Under the pieces are notes generated by a model. The model was not told the DNA's origin. It made no database searches and saw nothing but the letters and a program-made list of their open reading frames with translations. The translations under genes and the position numbers were made by a program. DNA of 32,910 bases from Candidatus Aenigmatarchaeota archaeon (GTDB lineage Archaea; Aenigmatarchaeota; Aenigmatarchaeia; QMZP01; QMZT01): NCBI GenBank assembly GCA_021162425.1, contig JAGGYQ010000013.1, forward strand, positions 1 through 32,910. Direction: 5' to 3'. This document shows, one piece after another, positions 30,166-32,910 of the stretch (the stretch's first letter is position 1; each line of letters starts with the position of its first letter).

Positions 30166-30218
30166 AAAAACTTTCCTGTAGGGAAGTTTTTATTGTGAAT
30201 AACTTTCCTGTAGGGAAG
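30166..30218. promoter_or_regulatory. Two copies of a palindromic operator-like site
   Basis: The 18-bp word AACTTTCCTGTAGGGAAG occurs at 30169-30186 and 30201-30218. The first copy extends into a 26-bp near-perfect palindrome (30166-30191, A5 and T5 at its ends, one mispair), which overlaps the TTTTTAAAG TATA-like box of the AAA gene. The second lies within the first codons of the 30195 gene. A third, slightly changed copy is at 30429-30442. Confidence 0.75.
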
Positions 30219-30428
30219 AAATTAGAAAAATCCCCCGGCCAAGTTATTACAACTAGTAATAAAATTATTAAAAATCGTAATGATTGCGAACATGAAACAA
30301 AAATACTGAAAAAGAGAAGTTTTATCCAGTATGACACCCCAGAAATAATTAAAATTTCAAAAGTTAAAACCTCTTTGAAAAGAGCTAAAGAATTCATGCT
30401 TCACATAGGAAAATTGATAGAGGAGTAG
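30195..30428 (+). CDS. Small basic hypothetical protein (77 aa)
   Basis: A 77-residue Lys-rich frame starting with GTG (MNNFPVGKKLEK). Codons 3-8 coincide with the second palindrome copy, and a third copy follows directly after the stop. No domain is recognised; the C-terminal part (VKTSLKRAKEFMLHIGKLIEE) looks helical. It could be a small DNA-binding regulator of the divergent AAA gene, or a chance frame in a regulatory region. Confidence 0.4.
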   Translation: MNNFPVGKKLEKSPGQVITTSNKIIKNRNDCEHETKILKKRSFIQYDTPEIIKISKVKTSLKRAKEFMLHIGKLIEE

Positions 30429-30442
30429 TTTCCTGTCGGGAA
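30429..30442. promoter_or_regulatory. Third copy of the TTTCCTGT-GGGAA site
   Basis: TTTCCTGTCGGGAA differs at one base from the two sites at 30166-30218. It overlaps the last bases after the small gene. From here to 30668 I see no gene, only this site, the 29-bp direct repeat at 30562, the palindrome TCACTAGTGA, and a short inverted repeat (AAAGTC/GACTTT, 30645-30658) next to a ribosome binding site. Confidence 0.55.
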
Positions 30443-30561
30443 TTTCTCAATAGCAAATAATGGTGTTTTAATCCAGGTATCTTCTATATCTTGGGGTCGG
30501 CGCAATGTTCACATCGATCCTTCTCTTCTTTCTCTCTCGCCTTGAATACCGTCCATCGTGC

Positions 30562-30590
30562 GTTTAAACGTAAGGGTTTTAAAGCGGGGA
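30562..30590 (+). repeat. 29-bp direct repeat, copy 1
   Basis: An exact 29-bp match to 32127-32155 in the same orientation. The word begins GTTTAAACGTAAGGG and ends AAAGCGGGGA. Weaker similarity (AAGAAGAGATAAA against GAAGAAATAAA) follows both copies. The copies flank the AlbA_2-type gene. Confidence 0.9.
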
Positions 30591-30668
30591 AAGAAGAGAT
30601 AAACATAGGTAACGGAGGGAGACGCCACTCACTAGTGACCTGAGAAAGTCGAGACTTTTGGGAGGAAA

Positions 30669-31034
30669 ATGAACAGGAGAGAGTTATCGGAACTTATAGA
30701 GACAGGTGAAGGGTACACTTTGGAGTTTAAGGAATCCGTAAGCTCTTCAATAGGGAAGGATATATGTGCCTTTGCCAATTCTTCTGGTGGGAAAATCATC
30801 TTGGGGGTTACAGACAAAGGAGAGATTAAAGGTTATAAAATAAGCAACAGAGATAGGTCAAGGGTTCAGAACATAGCCAAGAACATGGACCCTTCTGTTG
30901 AGGTTAAAATAGAACAAATTGGAGATTTGGGAGTAATTTTTGTTCCGGAGGGAAAGAATAAGCCCTACTTTGCTGGTGGTCATTGTTATATAAGGCAGGG
31001 AGCAAGCTCTGTGTTGCTAAAAGGGATGAAATAA
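30669..31034 (+). CDS. AlbA_2-type regulator, N-terminal fragment (frameshifted)
   Basis: A 121-residue fragment carrying the Schlafen/AlbA_2 DNA-binding domain: ETGEGYTLEFKES, then CAFANSSGGKIILGVTDKGEIKGY, then IFVPEGKNKPYFAGGHCYIRQGASSVLLK. The frame then reads GMK and stops at 31034. In the -1 frame the sequence continues KRDEIREFFQREN, the normal continuation of this family. The shift is at the four A of CTAAAAGGG (31019-31022). A strong GGGAGG lies 3 bp before the ATG. The joined protein would be about 438 residues, the usual family length. Confidence 0.85.
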   Translation: MNRRELSELIETGEGYTLEFKESVSSSIGKDICAFANSSGGKIILGVTDKGEIKGYKISNRDRSRVQNIAKNMDPSVEVKIEQIGDLGVIFVPEGKNKPYFAGGHCYIRQGASSVLLKGMK

Positions 31035-31984
31035 GAGAATTTTTTCAAAGAGAGAACTTGATACAATTTGACAGGAGACCAAATTACGAGTTTGATTGGA
31101 AGGAAGATTTTAACAAAAAAGCCTTCGAAAATTTCAGGGAAATTGCGGGAATACCGAAAGATTTATCCGTAGAGCATGTTTTGAAAAATTTGAACCTGAT
31201 AACTGATGAGAAAGTGAACAATGCTGGTGTTTTGTTTTTCTGTAACGATTTAAGAAAGTTTTTCATTAATGCCGGTGTTGTTGTGGTTTTGTATAGAACT
31301 CCTGATAAGGCCGATGTGATGGATATTAAAGAATTCTGCGATGATTTTGTCACCAATTACGAAAATGTTATGAAGTATATTATGATTTTCCTGAGCAAGG
31401 AAATTGAAATTAAAGGATTAAAAAGAATAGAAAATCCCGAAATACCTGAAGAGGCATTGAGGGAAGCTTTGATTAACGCTATGGTTCATAGAGATTATTT
31501 CATTCAGGGAAGGGTGCAAATTGATATTTACCCTGATAGATTGGAAATTACAAATCCCGGGAAACTCCTGTTTGATGAAAAGGATTTGGGAAATATAAGC
31601 ATAGCCAGAAATCCTATAATATTCGATTTGGCCCATAGACTGCACTATGTTGAAAAAATAGGTTCTGGAATAAGAAGGATTAGAAATTTAGTTCCTGATG
31701 TTGAGTTTAAAATTGGTTCTAACTGGTTCAGAGTTGTTTTCAAAAGAAAGTTGGTGGAAAAGTTCCCAGAAAAGTGGTCAGAAAGGTGGTCAGAACTATC
31801 AGAAAGGCAAAAGGAAATAGTAAGGTTGTTAGAGGAAAATCCGAGGATAAGTAGAGCAAAGTTAGCTGAGAAACTTGGCATTAATCCTTCAGCTGTCCAG
31901 AAGCACTTAAAGAAATTAAAAGAGAAGGGTATAATCACAAGGGTCGGCCCTGCCAAAGGAGGATACTGGAAGGTCTTAAAGTGA
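30983..31984 (+). CDS. AlbA_2-type regulator, C-terminal fragment (HATPase-like domain plus winged HTH)
   Basis: Homologous sequence begins near 31019 (KRDEIREFF). An ATP-binding-like RecG-related domain follows: IPEEALREALINAMVHRDY with its N-x-x-x-H-R-D-Y motif, PDRLEITNPGKL, and RNPIIFDLAHRLHYVEKIGSGIRRI. The last 65 residues are a winged helix (ELSERQKEIVRLLEENPRISRAKLAEKLGINPSAVQKHLKKLKEKGIITRVG). As a separate gene it would need the ATG at 30983, which lies inside the N-terminal fragment. It is more likely the same gene after a -1 frameshift. Family members are DNA-binding regulators. Confidence 0.85.
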   Translation: MLYKAGSKLCVAKRDEIREFFQRENLIQFDRRPNYEFDWKEDFNKKAFENFREIAGIPKDLSVEHVLKNLNLITDEKVNNAGVLFFCNDLRKFFINAGVVVVLYRTPDKADVMDIKEFCDDFVTNYENVMKYIMIFLSKEIEIKGLKRIENPEIPEEALREALINAMVHRDYFIQGRVQIDIYPDRLEITNPGKLLFDEKDLGNISIARNPIIFDLAHRLHYVEKIGSGIRRIRNLVPDVEFKIGSNWFRVVFKRKLVEKFPEKWSERWSELSERQKEIVRLLEENPRISRAKLAEKLGINPSAVQKHLKKLKEKGIITRVGPAKGGYWKVLK

Positions 31985-32331
31985 ATCGGACAAACAGGAC
32001 AATCACAGGACAATCGAATTCTTAATTTCCTGCCAAAAATCCCCCCTCCCTCACTCCGACCGTTCTGCCTCGACGCCCTCGCAAGTTTTTGCTTCAAAGG
32101 ATAAATGAAAATAAAACAAGACCCAAGTTTAAACGTAAGGGTTTTAAAGCGGGGAGGGGAAGAAATAAAGGAGTGGCTGGAAATGCTCAGGATCGCGTAG
32201 CTCGAGAAAAATTTCGCTTTAATTCATAATCTCAAGAGGTTATGTGAATAAAAGGTGCGTGAAATATTCGTTGTCCGAAATTGCGGGCGACGGGCTAACA
32301 AAATTAAAAGTAAGGAATTGGGGATAATATC
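31985..32331. other. Intergenic stretch with the second direct repeat and a 31-codon frame
   Basis: Contains the second 29-bp repeat (32127-32155) and a 31-codon frame at 32105-32200 (MKIKQDPSLNVRVLKRGG and onward to MLRIA, TAG). The frame runs through the repeat, and its second half (EEIKEWLEML) looks protein-like, so it may be a remnant of a displaced gene. A C-rich tract lies at 32041-32051. GGGGAT upstream of 32332 is a possible ribosome binding site. I see no RNA gene here. Confidence 0.4.
32127..32155 (+). repeat. 29-bp direct repeat, copy 2
   Basis: Identical to 30562-30590 over 29 bp, same orientation, 1565 bp apart. The interval encloses the whole AlbA_2-type gene. Read in the frame of the 32105 start it encodes LNVRVLKRGG. 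Confidence 0.9.
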
Positions 32332-32910
32332 ATGAAGCACTTGACAGTAAGGTTCGCTTGGCATGATAATAAATGGAATGGGAAAATCTGTAAAAATCCA
32401 TCAGAGAATGTTTATTGTGTTGATAATTATTCTCTTTTATCTTCTAGGATTCAAAGAAGGAGAAATGTTGAGATTGAAGAAAAATTTAAGGAAAGACCTA
32501 TATCAGAAGTAAAAGATAACTCAAATTATATTCCACCCTGTTATTGGTGTATAAATATACTTGGAAAAGAAGAATATGGCATAGAAGATATTCATCCTTT
32601 TGGAGACACATGGGATAAATTTAGTAATGTTCCACCACTTAGTGAATCCTTAAAACCCTTTTCAATATTCACTTGGAATTTTAAGTTATCATTCACAACA
32701 ACCGGAGCATATAAATATCCTCCTGACCTAGAGGATCGAGTTAGGAAGTATATAAAAAATATTGAACCCTTGAAATCCATAACTTTTTTCTATGCAAATT
32801 ATAGCAATCCTATTACCGGGGATGAAAGAAAATATCTGGTATTAGGAGCAGGTTTAGTGAAAGAAAAGATAAAGTTTCCAAAGGAATATGATTTTCCTAA
32901 AGAATTATAT
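32332..32910 (+). CDS. N-terminal part of a large unknown protein (truncated by the window end)
   Basis: 193 codons are open to the window end. The start reads MKHLTVRFAWHDNKWNGKIC, then KNPSENVYCVDNYSLLSSRIQRRRN. The W-H-D-N-x-W-N-G-x-x-C-x-N-P-x-x-N-x-Y-C pattern recalls, from memory, the N-terminus of large RecD/Dna2-type helicase-like proteins found in bacterial and archaeal genome islands. A PPCYW motif and FGDTWDKF follow. The diagnostic helicase domain would lie outside the window. The conserved cysteines may bind metal. Low A+T-biased codon use resembles the AlbA_2 gene next to it. Confidence 0.6.
   Translation, partial: MKHLTVRFAWHDNKWNGKICKNPSENVYCVDNYSLLSSRIQRRRNVEIEEKFKERPISEVKDNSNYIPPCYWCINILGKEEYGIEDIHPFGDTWDKFSNVPPLSESLKPFSIFTWNFKLSFTTTGAYKYPPDLEDRVRKYIKNIEPLKSITFFYANYSNPITGDERKYLVLGAGLVKEKIKFPKEYDFPKELY

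Overview
The window is archaeal. It carries eukaryote-type ribosomal proteins (eL42, eS27), aIF2-alpha, a KEOPS kinase (Bud32), a HerA-type ATPase, a class III signal-peptide pilin cluster, TATA-like boxes placed so that many genes look leaderless, and BHB-type introns in tRNA genes. I cannot assign a lineage from sequence alone. The many small hypothetical proteins and the noncanonical tRNA introns would fit a DPANN-like or other deep lineage, but that is a guess.

Layout. 1-125: 3' part of an intron-containing tRNA gene cut by the window edge. 162-1427: three class III signal-peptide (pilin-like) genes. 1424-5324: two small paired proteins, a HerA-like ATPase, a CNNM/CorC membrane protein and a membrane-anchored alkyltransferase-like protein. 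5477-6713: eL42, eS27, aIF2-alpha. 6710-9975: membrane or secreted hypotheticals, a PD-(D/E)XK-like protein, an M50 protease and an AIM24-family protein. 10021-11344: tRNA-Val(GAC), tRNA-Val(CAC) and tRNA-Ser(CGA), all intron-containing, with a C39-like peptidase between them. 11386-15723: a ubiquitin-like sulfur carrier, a DUF72 protein, a nucleotidyltransferase, a TtuA/Ncs6-type tRNA thiolase and two unknowns. 15742-20069: bud32, uS5, uL30, uL15, secY and a DUF123 endonuclease-like gene. 20011-23590: a large surface protein, small unknowns and an HD-domain gene with a C-terminal frameshift. 23695-26089: a three-gene group 4 membrane hydrogenase module (large subunit, NuoH-like, ferredoxin-like). 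26112-32910: an accessory-looking stretch with a Fic gene between two palindromes, a beta-helix surface protein richer in G+C than its neighbours, an AAA_14/DUF4143 ATPase with repeated palindromic operators, a frameshifted AlbA_2-type regulator between 29-bp direct repeats, and the start of a large unknown protein.

The most unusual content is in the RNA genes. All four tRNA genes seen have an insertion at the same T-loop site (59/60). Removing it through a 3-nt bulge / 4-bp helix / 3-nt bulge fold restores a 7-nt T-loop in each of the three genes whose two exons can be read. The intron of tRNA-Val(CAC) and that of the tRNA at the left edge share a 91-bp stretch with one mismatch, in opposite orientation 10 kb apart. 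This stretch is built of 48-nt tandem units whose hairpins keep pairing through compensatory changes. tRNA-Ser(CGA) appears to be interrupted four times (D-loop, anticodon loop, variable arm, T-loop), and its variable-arm insert contains a 38-bp tandem duplication of a hairpin. This looks like a family of structured, spreading tRNA introns.

Functional links: the ubiquitin-like protein (11386) and the TtuA/Ncs6 homologue (14137) could form a tRNA 2-thiolation pair, and Bud32 acts in t6A synthesis. The hydrogenase module lacks a small subunit within the window, so its partners must lie elsewhere or the module is a remnant.
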